From Bacteroidales bacterium (GTDB lineage: Bacteria > Bacteroidota > Bacteroidia > Bacteroidales > VadinHA17), in assembly GCA_025454795.1 (NCBI GenBank), contig JALONT010000017.1:1-62884 (forward strand): a stretch of DNA of 62,884 nt. The letters run 5' to 3'. How positions within the stretch are numbered: position 1 is the stretch's first letter; each line of letters opens with the position of its first letter. Positions 36,678 to 44,218 of the stretch are shown here, piece after piece. Position numbers and translations under genes: made by a program. The notes under the pieces were generated by a model. That model saw only the letters and a program-made list of their open reading frames with translations. It was not told the origin of the DNA and made no database searches.

Positions 36678-38540
36678 ATGGGAATAAAGAGATACACAAT
36701 ACAGGCAACAATTATAGCAATGCTTATAGTTTCTGCCTGCGAAGATTACCTGGAAAGAACTCCGGAGGCCGGAGCCACCATTCAGGATGTATTTACTACA
36801 TATAATGATTTTCAGGGCTTTATCGATCCGCTTTACGATGATGTCCTGGATTTTAACCGGGATCATAATGCATTAAGTATGAATTGGGGAGGTGAATGTT
36901 TATACACATGGGACAGGCATGCGACGTTCAGAGCTAATAACGGAGATTACCGCTTCCTGGTCGATATAGGATTAAATACCTTGTATTCCCATTATTATAG
37001 CTCGACAATGAATGGTTTGGGTACTGTGAGGATTGGAATGTGGCAGAAAGCCTGGCCCAACATCCGTGTCTGTAATGTTGCACTGCAGAATCTCAAGTAT
37101 CTTTCAGATGCCACAGAAGAGGAAAAGGAACTTATTAAAGCACAGGCACTCTTTTTCCGGGCATATTTTCATTGGGAGATCATTCGTGCATTTGGTCCGA
37201 TGGCTTATATTGACACGGTATTGACAGGAGCAACAACTGAAGAATTAAGGAAACCGAGATATTTCGAATACAAAGGGGTAGAAGGATGGCAGGCTACTGC
37301 AGAAAAGATTGTGAAGGACTTTGAAACTGCTGCAGAATTATTACCAGTTGATTGGGATTTAACGGGACCTGGTCAGCTCGTTCCCGGAACAAACGTTGGA
37401 AGGGCGACCAGGGGTGCCGCATTGGGATTTGCTGCAAAAGTACTGTTATACGCCGGAAGTCCGCTGATGTCTGATTATTCAGGGAAAGGTCCCATTGTAG
37501 ACTTAGAATACATGGAACGTGCAGCTGATGCGGCATGGGAGGTGCTGGCAATGGATATTGACCAGGGAGGCAGTAGCTATCAGCTGACACCCTGGAAAGA
37601 TTATCTGAGCCAGTTTCAAAGAAAGGATGGGTCCTCCCCTTATACGCTGGAGACCGTATTCTACAAACCTGTCTCTTATGAAAATGATGAGTACCAGGAC
37701 AATAGGGCACTGATTGATCAAAGATTATTCGATAACAGGCTCGCCCGCACCTACACACCCGATGTTACGACATTTGGAGGCGCGGGCCAGACTGCTCCGC
37801 ATAATGAAGGTGTAACTCAAAACTATGTGGACCTGTTTGAAATGGCAGACGGGACCAGGTATCAGCAGGCATACGATAATGACAATACAAGAAGATGGGA
37901 GAACAGGGATCCGAGGTTCAGAAAATCGATCTATGTAGACAGGGATACGGCCGGTATTTCACCAAATACAATACTTTACATGTATGACGCTGGAAAGACA
38001 AAAGGGGATCGTTCTCTGTGCCCTACTTCCTACGTGGTTCACAAATACTGGCCCAGGGGCATTAATAAGATGGATGGTCAATATAATGGATTTCGCTTGG
38101 CAACACCATTGATAAGACTTGCGGACGTATACCTGATGTATGCTGAAGCAGTAAATGAGGTCTACGGACCCTCAGGTTCATCCCCGGAATCCAACGGATT
38201 AACGGCTATAGATGCAGTCAACCATGTACGTGCAAGAGCAGGTATGCCTCCTGTTACCGCCAATCCAACCGGTTATAGTGATTTCAGGGAACTGATCCAA
38301 AACGAACGTGCCGTAGAACTATGCTTTGAGGGTCATTACTGGTTTGACACCAGGCGGTGGTACACAGCCCACACGATGTCGAAAGCTTTACAGGACCTGA
38401 ATTTTGACAAGGATCACACAAACTTTGAAAGAGTAACCGCTTGGACACGTGTATTTGTTAAACCCAACCATTACTGGTTGCCATTGCCTCAAGATATGAC
38501 CTTAATATACCCGGAAATGTATCAGAATCCGGGATGGTAA
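36678..38540 (+). CDS. SusD/RagB-type outer-membrane lipoprotein 2
   Basis: This 620-residue protein has an SPII signal (LIVSAC near residue 21), an N-terminal SusD-like part (YLERTPEAGATIQDVFTTYN), the core motif LIKAQALFFRAYFHWEIIRA near 150 and the C-terminal RagB motif (IQNERAVELCFEGHYWFDTR near 540). It differs strongly from SusD 1 and is the last gene of the run. In gene order its natural partner would be SusC 1, which would make the inner three genes (SusC 2, SusD 1, DUF1735-like) a nested unit. Confidence 0.9.
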   Translation: MGIKRYTIQATIIAMLIVSACEDYLERTPEAGATIQDVFTTYNDFQGFIDPLYDDVLDFNRDHNALSMNWGGECLYTWDRHATFRANNGDYRFLVDIGLNTLYSHYYSSTMNGLGTVRIGMWQKAWPNIRVCNVALQNLKYLSDATEEEKELIKAQALFFRAYFHWEIIRAFGPMAYIDTVLTGATTEELRKPRYFEYKGVEGWQATAEKIVKDFETAAELLPVDWDLTGPGQLVPGTNVGRATRGAALGFAAKVLLYAGSPLMSDYSGKGPIVDLEYMERAADAAWEVLAMDIDQGGSSYQLTPWKDYLSQFQRKDGSSPYTLETVFYKPVSYENDEYQDNRALIDQRLFDNRLARTYTPDVTTFGGAGQTAPHNEGVTQNYVDLFEMADGTRYQQAYDNDNTRRWENRDPRFRKSIYVDRDTAGISPNTILYMYDAGKTKGDRSLCPTSYVVHKYWPRGINKMDGQYNGFRLATPLIRLADVYLMYAEAVNEVYGPSGSSPESNGLTAIDAVNHVRARAGMPPVTANPTGYSDFRELIQNERAVELCFEGHYWFDTRRWYTAHTMSKALQDLNFDKDHTNFERVTAWTRVFVKPNHYWLPLPQDMTLIYPEMYQNPGW

Positions 38541-38599
38541 TTCACTTTCTTTTAATTAAAGCTTGTAAAGCCCAATGAATAAGTGAATTTCCATCAACA

Positions 38600-38995
38600 T
38601 CAGAACCATGACTGAACCAGCATCTTATCTCCATGCTTGAACTGGCTCAGCATATAACTTGTATTATCAATATCTGATTCTATCTGGTACACCCAGTCTC
38701 CCCACACTCCACCCCTGTTGATATATACCCTGCGTATGTATAATCTATCTCCCTGCTGGAACCTGCAGATTTTTGAATAGGCTGATATCTTACCATATGT
38801 ACCCTCCAGGGTAGTCTTTATCCAAATAAGATGCGGATCAGCCAATTTATCCGGCTGAGTATAACTGTACCCGATAAAATTACCAACATACTTACGTGTA
38901 ATAAACATTTCGTCTTCCTGTTGCGTCGATGGCTTTGTCAACGTACATGACATTATAAAAAAACAGATAATCGAAAATGTGGTAATCCTTTTCAT
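38600..38995 (-). CDS. Hypothetical lipoprotein
   Basis: The ATG at 38995 is preferred to an upstream frame start because it begins a clean lipoprotein signal (MKRITTFSIICFFIMSC). The mature part is about 115 residues, beta-rich, with RKYVGNFIGYSYTQPDKLAD and GGVWGDWVYQIESDIDNTSY. I recognise no family. It is convergent with the SusC/SusD run and lies at the border of the accessory region. Confidence 0.65.
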   Translation of the reverse strand: MKRITTFSIICFFIMSCTLTKPSTQQEDEMFITRKYVGNFIGYSYTQPDKLADPHLIWIKTTLEGTYGKISAYSKICRFQQGDRLYIRRVYINRGGVWGDWVYQIESDIDNTSYMLSQFKHGDKMLVQSWF

Positions 38996-39104
38996 TAAAC
39001 TATATCTGGATTGATGATTAAGAAAACAGATAATACCCGGGTTTGTTAAAGTTACAAAATACAATTGTTTTAAGCAAAGAAGTATCCATCAACTTATCAT
39101 TGAC

Positions 39105-39194
39105 ATTAGTGCTGCATAAGGGTATAATATTATAATGATCGGTACTCCGGGATCAGGAAAAGCCAGGTTAACAAAACGTATTCCTGCTATTTGA
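39105..39194 (+). pseudogene. ComM/YifB-type Mg-chelatase-like ATPase remnant
   Basis: The frame reads DISAA, a stop, GYNIIMIGTPGSGKARLTKR, then IPAI and another stop. The middle is the Walker A region of the ComM/YifB ATPase family (typically aAaGgHNilMiGpPGsGKTMLakRiPtIlPpl). No other part of the gene was found nearby. The last Thr of the GKT motif is replaced by Ala, so even this segment is decayed. Confidence 0.6.
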
Positions 39195-39255
39195 ATTACT
39201 ATTATTATATAACCGGTTTTCTATAATAAGTATGACTTGTATTAATATTCTCACG

Positions 39256-39263
39256 TAACTTTG
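39256..39263 (+). promoter_or_regulatory. -7 box of the PLD-family gene
   Basis: The sequence TAACTTTG fully matches TAnnTTTG and lies 38 bases upstream of the start at 39301. A TTG at 39237-39239 is 16 bases upstream, closer than the usual 19, so the upstream element is uncertain. Confidence 0.45.
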
Positions 39264-39300
39264 CAGGAAAGGTAAAAGCTGCTCAAAAGTACACATAAAC

Positions 39301-39816
39301 ATGATCATAAATTTTATAACTAACGAACAATTATATAAGCATGCTATCGAGCCTGTTGCAGGTGCAACCTCCTTTGTGTGGATAGGTACGGCCGATATAA
39401 AAGATTTGCATGTGCACCACAAAGGAACTGTTCAATCTTTTTTAGCTGTACTTGATAGTTTAGCAAAAAAGAAAGTAGCCATTCGTCTTTTACACGCAAA
39501 AGAACCTGGTGTTAACTTCAGAAGAAGTTTTGACAAATACCCTTTGTTATGGAAAAATATGGAGCGACAGCTATGCCCAAGAGTTCATTTCAAGCACATT
39601 ATTATTGATGGTAAATTTGCTTATGCAGGTTCTGCAAATCTTACCGGAGCAGGTTTGGGTATAAAAAGTGCAAATACCCGCAACTTTGAATCAGGCTTTA
39701 TTACAACTGATCCAAAATTTGTTGAGGTCATTATGAACCAGTTTGATGAAGTCTGGCAGGGCAAATACTGTAAAAATTGCAAGCGAAAAGACTTTTGTCA
39801 AGACCCTATTTTATAA
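39301..39816 (+). CDS. Phospholipase D-family protein with a single HKD motif
   Basis: The 171-residue protein has one HKD motif (HFKHIIIDGKFAYAGSANLT near residue 98; His, Lys and Asp all present), so it would act as a homodimer like other short PLD-family phosphodiesterases. There is no signal peptide. The C-terminus carries a Cys cluster (YCKNCKRKDFC) that may bind metal, which is unusual for PLD endonucleases. The substrate could be nucleic acid or phospholipid; the small cytoplasmic form points to nucleic acid, as inference. It is a single gene with its own promoter box. Confidence 0.75.
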   Translation: MIINFITNEQLYKHAIEPVAGATSFVWIGTADIKDLHVHHKGTVQSFLAVLDSLAKKKVAIRLLHAKEPGVNFRRSFDKYPLLWKNMERQLCPRVHFKHIIIDGKFAYAGSANLTGAGLGIKSANTRNFESGFITTDPKFVEVIMNQFDEVWQGKYCKNCKRKDFCQDPIL

Positions 39817-39938
39817 TTATACATGTCCGGTTAATTTGACCCTGCCTGAATTTAGTGATATGGAGATTGGGCCGAATGATTATCCTTTTAATATTTATTA
39901 ATTGCCAATAAAAGATTTTTTTATCCCATGGAATATCT

Positions 39939-39969
39939 TAATTTTGTAAGATAATTGAACAATTGTTCA
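39939..39969 (+). promoter_or_regulatory. Promoter box and perfect palindromic operator of the ArsR-type gene
   Basis: TAATTTTG (39939-39946) fully matches the -7 box. Ten bases later lies the perfect 14-base palindrome tgaacaattgttca (39956-39969), of the TGAA-N6-TTCA type that ArsR/SmtB repressors use. This puts the operator over the expected transcription start, six bases before the ATG at 39975, a repressing position. Confidence 0.65.
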
Positions 39970-39974
39970 TATAA

Positions 39975-40340
39975 ATGATAAAGAGAAATTCAGATAACTT
40001 TGAAATATCCTGTGTGGAGAAGGACAAGGTTAAATCGGTGAAAAACAAAATGAAAACCGAAAAGTTCTTTCATTATCTGGCTGAGACATTTAAAGCTATG
40101 AGCGATCCTACAAGAACAAAAATTATATATTCTTTATGCCAGGAAAAAGAATTATGTGTGCGCGATATTGCAACTATTATCGGAACGACAAATTCTGCTA
40201 TTTCTCACCAGCTTAGGACATTACGAAATATGAAGCTGGTAAAATATAATAAAGTAGGTAAAGTAACTTTTTATTCACTGGATGATATCCATATTAATAA
40301 TCTTTTTGCAGAAGGACTAAGGCATGTAGAAGAAGAATAA
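39975..40340 (+). CDS. ArsR/SmtB-family winged-helix regulator
   Basis: The 121-residue protein has the family core at about 31-118: FKAMSDPTRTKIIYSLCQEK, ELCVRDIATII, the recognition helix TTNSAISHQLRTLRNMKLV and a wing KYNKVGKVTFYSLDD. ELCVRD corresponds to the alpha-3 metal site (ELCVCD) but keeps only one of its two Cys. Further Cys are at residues 13 and 55, so a Cys-based metal or redox site is possible. It precedes feoA by 54 bases on the same strand, with a matching operator before each gene, and probably controls itself and iron uptake. Confidence 0.85.
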   Translation: MIKRNSDNFEISCVEKDKVKSVKNKMKTEKFFHYLAETFKAMSDPTRTKIIYSLCQEKELCVRDIATIIGTTNSAISHQLRTLRNMKLVKYNKVGKVTFYSLDDIHINNLFAEGLRHVEEE

Positions 40341-40358
40341 TTTTTTTGATACTACAAT

Positions 40359-40372
40359 TGAATATGTGTTCA
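40359..40372 (+). promoter_or_regulatory. Likely second ArsR-type operator, in front of feoA
   Basis: The sequence tgaatatgtgttca keeps the TGAA-N6-TTCA arms of the operator at 39956-39969 with imperfect centre symmetry. A near-consensus box TACAATTG (40353-40360) overlaps it and the feoA start is at 40395. Confidence 0.5.
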
Positions 40373-40394
40373 CATATCGTCATTAATAATAAGA

Positions 40395-40640
40395 ATGATT
40401 AATAAGAAAGATAGAATGAGTTTAATTGATATTAAAGATGGCCGGTCAGGAATTATTATTTCGGTTCTTGGCGGAAGAATACTGACGAAAAGACTGGCTG
40501 ATCTGGGACTTACAACAGGAACGGAGATAAAGGTTATAGGAAGGACTCTGTTCTCGGGTCCGGTACAGATTGAAGTTTGTGGTTCCAGGTTAGTTATAGG
40601 TCGGGGACTTGCATCAAAAATAACCGTCGAATTAAAATGA
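40395..40640 (+). CDS. feoA: Ferrous iron transport protein A
   Basis: This 81-residue protein is a single FeoA (SH3-like) domain: GRSGIIISVLGGRILTKRLA near residue 13, DLGLTTGTEIKVIGRTLFSG near 35, and VEVCGSRLVIGRGLA-type end (EVCGSRLVIGRGLASKITVE). FeoA supports FeoB function in Fe(II) import. Its TGA stop overlaps the feoB ATG by four bases (ATGA), so the two are translationally coupled. Confidence 0.9.
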   Translation: MINKKDRMSLIDIKDGRSGIIISVLGGRILTKRLADLGLTTGTEIKVIGRTLFSGPVQIEVCGSRLVIGRGLASKITVELK

Positions 40641-42568
40641 CAGATGAGAAAAAGATTAATATTGTTTTGGCAGGCCAGGGAAACGCTGGAAAATCTTCTG
40701 TATTTAACTATTTTACAGGACTTCATCAGCATATTGGCAACTGGGCAGGGAAAACAATTGAAAAGCTTGAAGGCACACTTTTTTATAAAGGTTATACCAT
40801 TGATGTACTGGATCTGCCGGGAATCTATTCATTGACTACATATTCAGTCGAGGAAAAAATATCACGTGAATATATTATTAGTCAGAAACCTGATTTTGTA
40901 ATAAATATCATCGATTCAACAAATCTGGAAAGGAATCTGATATTCACTCTCCAGCTTCTGGAACTTGAATGTCCTATTATTCTGGTTCTGAATATGATCG
41001 ACCTTGCAAAAAAAAAGGGGATCACGATAGATTCATATAAATTCCAGGATATTATCAGTGCCCCTGTGATCCGGACAGTTGCTTCCCGTGGTTTTGGTTT
41101 GACAGATATTGTCGACAAAGCAATAGAACGTAAAGGGATAAAAAATGATTACACAGCTCCAAAATATGGAAAGGAAATAGAAAAATGCATTTCTGAATTG
41201 TCAATAAGACTAAAGGATATTGATCTTCCCTATCCTGAAAGATGGACTGCGATAAAGCTCCTTGAAAAAGACAGTGAGATAATTAAGATCGTCCGTGAAA
41301 AAAAACCTGAAGTGCTGGAAAGAGCAAAACAGTTAAGTGTTACACTGGAAGAGATACATGGACACGATTCTTCTATTGTCATTGCCGATGAAAGAAGCCA
41401 TCTTGCCTCTCAGATAACGAGAGAAATAGTGAATTTACTTCCTCACCGGAAAATATCCATGAACGACCGACTGGATGTTGTTACAACTCATAAAATAACC
41501 GGTTACCTGGTAATGATATTGATCCTTGGAGGAATGTTTCTGACAGTGTTCAGCTTTGGGAATTGGTTTTCCGGCAGGATGGAAATGATATTCAAAGACT
41601 GGCACGGCTGGTGGAGCACAAACGTGGGCGTATCATTCCTGGCTGCTCTCGGATGGGCAGCAATAGAGAGCGTCCTTGCTCTTGTCCAGATTGCTTTTCC
41701 CTATATTTTGCCATTCTACATAATCCTGTACATCCTGGAGGACTGGGGTTATATAGCCCGTATTTCCTTTTTAATGGACAAGGTAATGCACAAAATGGGA
41801 ATCCATGGCAAAGGAAGTATTTCCTTCATCATCAGTTTTGGCTGTAATGTGCCGGGGTGCCTCTCCTGCAGGATAATGGAAACAAAACGGGAAAGATTCA
41901 TTACCGCAGTCCTGGTAACGCTAGTTCCTTGTTCAGCTGTTAGCGTGATTATTTTCGGACTTGTAGGAAAATATGTTGGTCTGTTGTGGACTCTTGGATT
42001 ATATGTTTTTGCAATGGTTCTCATATTATTTTTAGGCAGGATCTCAGCTAAATTAATACCCGGAGAACCAGTCGAACTGATAATGCCTATGCCTGATTAT
42101 AAAACCCCTCATATAAGAACAATATTAAGGCAGACATGGCAAGCCCTGAAAGAATTTATCTTTATCGCTGCTCCTGTTGTAATTATATCAGGAGTAATAA
42201 TTCAGGCGATCAATCTTGCGGGCTGGATGCAGGCTATATCCTTATTTTTAAGCCCCCTTACCGTCCAATGGCTGGGATTGCCTGCAATTACAGGAATCCT
42301 TCTTATTTTCGGTATTCTTCGCAAAGAACTGATACTTGTCATGCTGGCGGCATACCTGGGAACGGCAAACTTCTCCGATGCACTGACATCACAACAAATG
42401 ATCACATTGGCTGTAGTAAGTATGTTCTATATACCATGCGTTGCTACAATATCCATTCTCTGGAAAGATTACGGATGGAAGAAGGCGATAGCTATATGCA
42501 TCATTGAAATCGGATTTGCCATTCTGCTGGCAGGTCTTGTTAAAAGATTATTGGATTTTGTTTTTTAA
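40637..42568 (+). CDS. feoB: Ferrous iron transporter B
   Basis: The start is the ATG at 40637, overlapping the feoA stop; an upstream in-frame extension to 40577 lies inside feoA. The 644-residue protein has the GTPase G1 GQGNAGKSS (13-21), G2 region IGNWAGKTIEK (FeoB usually has GNWPGVTVE), G3 DLPG and G4 NMID. A membrane domain follows with gate motifs FGCNVPGCLSCRIMETKRE and LVTLVPCSAVSVIIFG. It imports Fe(II) across the inner membrane. The Ala/Lys changes in G2 and extra Cys in the gate motif are variants worth noting; overall identity is clear. Confidence 0.9.
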   Translation: MTDEKKINIVLAGQGNAGKSSVFNYFTGLHQHIGNWAGKTIEKLEGTLFYKGYTIDVLDLPGIYSLTTYSVEEKISREYIISQKPDFVINIIDSTNLERNLIFTLQLLELECPIILVLNMIDLAKKKGITIDSYKFQDIISAPVIRTVASRGFGLTDIVDKAIERKGIKNDYTAPKYGKEIEKCISELSIRLKDIDLPYPERWTAIKLLEKDSEIIKIVREKKPEVLERAKQLSVTLEEIHGHDSSIVIADERSHLASQITREIVNLLPHRKISMNDRLDVVTTHKITGYLVMILILGGMFLTVFSFGNWFSGRMEMIFKDWHGWWSTNVGVSFLAALGWAAIESVLALVQIAFPYILPFYIILYILEDWGYIARISFLMDKVMHKMGIHGKGSISFIISFGCNVPGCLSCRIMETKRERFITAVLVTLVPCSAVSVIIFGLVGKYVGLLWTLGLYVFAMVLILFLGRISAKLIPGEPVELIMPMPDYKTPHIRTILRQTWQALKEFIFIAAPVVIISGVIIQAINLAGWMQAISLFLSPLTVQWLGLPAITGILLIFGILRKELILVMLAAYLGTANFSDALTSQQMITLAVVSMFYIPCVATISILWKDYGWKKAIAICIIEIGFAILLAGLVKRLLDFVF

Positions 42569-42888
42569 TAAAACCAAAATAAGGGTCAACATTATTCAGG
42601 CATTGACTCTTGCCGGGCAATACATGAACATCGTAAAATTATGCTCTCTGTACTCAGGAGTGCTTTCTCTCAGCCCGGATCCCGACTCAAACTCCCTCGA
42701 TTTCCCCTAAACCAGGCTATCCGTTAACTCAAATCAACCATTTGTGGATTAGGTGTTTCCCGGTATCAGATAATGGAATAATTTCGGGATAAAGAATGAA
42801 TAACAGACCTTCCGGAAAAAAGGTCATATAATTTAATAGACAGTAAAAACTTTTTAAAATTAACAATTATCACTTAATTATTTGAGCC
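42569..42888. other. Intergenic gap, nothing recognised
   Basis: The 320 bases between feoB and the next gene contain no convincing frame or consensus promoter. An AT-rich stretch before 42888 is presumably the leader of the next gene. Confidence 0.5.
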
Positions 42889-43374
42889 ATGAAAAAAATG
42901 ATTTTATTAACAGTACTTGTTGCAATGATCAGTACTGTTTCATTCGGGAACAAAGTTGTTGCAAAAGGTCAGTCCTTTTCAGCACTCGGAGACTACAAGA
43001 TTGAGATAACCGACAATCCGGTCCTTATGAAAGGTGAAGATTGCCAGGCTTATAAGATCAGTTATGCAAACTCCCCGATGGAGGTTACAGTTGTGGTCTG
43101 CAAGGACCGTAAGTGTAAAAGATTTGTCGTTCTGTCTGATAAGTTATCTGTACAGTATGTCTGCAACACACAATATTTTGGCGTTGAAAGGCTTGATAAA
43201 TCCTATGAGCAGTATGGATATAAAACATCAGATTCAGCTCTTAATAAAGCTGAATATTTCCATCAGAAGGTTTTGGGGCCCGGACATCAGAATGAAATTG
43301 AGGCAGCTCAGCTTATTGCTTCTAATTTCCCGTTCCTTCTCGTCACAGAAACCAGCATGACTGCAGGCAGATAA
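42889..43374 (+). CDS. Hypothetical exported protein
   Basis: The 161-residue protein has a signal peptide (MKKMILLTVLVAMISTVSFG). The mature part has four Cys (GEDCQAYKISY, VVVCKDRKCKRFVV, VQYVCNTQY) that could form disulphides or bind a cofactor. I recognise no family. It is followed by a strong terminator and is convergent with the two-component pair. Position after feoAB is not evidence of an iron role because a 320-base gap separates them. Confidence 0.65.
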   Translation: MKKMILLTVLVAMISTVSFGNKVVAKGQSFSALGDYKIEITDNPVLMKGEDCQAYKISYANSPMEVTVVVCKDRKCKRFVVLSDKLSVQYVCNTQYFGVERLDKSYEQYGYKTSDSALNKAEYFHQKVLGPGHQNEIEAAQLIASNFPFLLVTETSMTAGR

Positions 43375-43412
43375 CACAGTCATGCAGACCGGCTTAATAT
43401 CAGGTTTAGTTA

Positions 43413-43440
43413 AAAAGGGGCTTCTTTGCCCCTTTTATTA
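43413..43440. terminator. Rho-independent terminator between convergent genes
   Basis: The stem aaaaggggc / gcccctttt is a perfect 9-base pairing with a 6-base loop, followed by tta on the plus strand and flanked by A on the other. It lies between the exported protein gene and the LytTR regulator and may serve both. Confidence 0.75.
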
Positions 43441-43453
43441 TTTGCCCCTACTC

Positions 43454-44218
43454 CTAACCTTTGAATCTCGACATATGGATAAGGAACAGGTCTTTCCTGT
43501 TTCGTGAAACAGGAATCTGTGCGCCATCCTGCATTAGAATATATCCTCCCTCCTTCCGGATATATTTATGCACAAATTTAAGGTTGATAAGGAATGAGTT
43601 GTGGGAACGAAAAAAGTTACGGTCGCCCAGAAGATCCTGGAACTCCTTAAGATGTTTTGAAACAAGTATTTTGCGGTTTCCTGTAAGATAAAACCATGAA
43701 TAACTCCTGTCAGCTTCAATCCTGATAATATCCTTTGGATTCAGGTACTCCATGCCATCGGAAGTTGGTATTGCAAGGCGCGATGGTGTTGCTGTTTTCA
43801 GGTTCTCCATCAGGATTCTGAAGTTCTCACCAGCATTGATGGGAGGATTTGCACGTTTCTGTACAACCTTGTTCACAGCCTCAATGAATTCATTGATATT
43901 AATGGGTTTCAGGATGTAATCAACAGCGCTGAATTTGATAGCCTTGATGGCATAATGGTTGAATGCTGTTATGAAAATGACATCAAAATCTTTCTCGGGG
44001 AATTGGGTGAGCAGGTCGAAACCTGTACCGTTAGGCATTTCAACATCCAGAAAAATCAGTCCGGGTTTAATATCCTGTATCTTTTGTACTCCATCTGCCA
44101 CATCATTAGCTTTACCTGCAACTTCCAGGTCAGGACAATATTCACCGATTATTGAGGAGATAAAGTCGACTGCATTGGCTTCATCGTCAATGATTACTGT
44201 TTTCAGCTTTTTATTCAT
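43454..44218 (-). CDS. LytTR-family response regulator
   Basis: The 254-residue protein has a receiver domain at about 5-125 (TVIIDDEANAVDFISSIIGE; phospho-acceptor Asp in GLIFLDVEMPNGTGFDLL) and a LytTR DNA-binding domain at about 145-250 (LNPKDIIRIEADRSYSWFYL, FRSHNSFLINLKFVHKYIRK). It overlaps by four bases with the upstream sensor kinase gene, so the pair is co-translated. The targets are unknown, but the nearby exported deaminase and hypothetical proteins are candidates by position only. Confidence 0.9.
   Translation of the reverse strand: MNKKLKTVIIDDEANAVDFISSIIGEYCPDLEVAGKANDVADGVQKIQDIKPGLIFLDVEMPNGTGFDLLTQFPEKDFDVIFITAFNHYAIKAIKFSAVDYILKPININEFIEAVNKVVQKRANPPINAGENFRILMENLKTATPSRLAIPTSDGMEYLNPKDIIRIEADRSYSWFYLTGNRKILVSKHLKEFQDLLGDRNFFRSHNSFLINLKFVHKYIRKEGGYILMQDGAQIPVSRNRKDLFLIHMSRFKG

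Noticed and set aside
42569-42888. A small gene or riboswitch between feoB and the exported protein
   Set aside because: No frame, strong hairpin or known aptamer pattern could be seen by eye.
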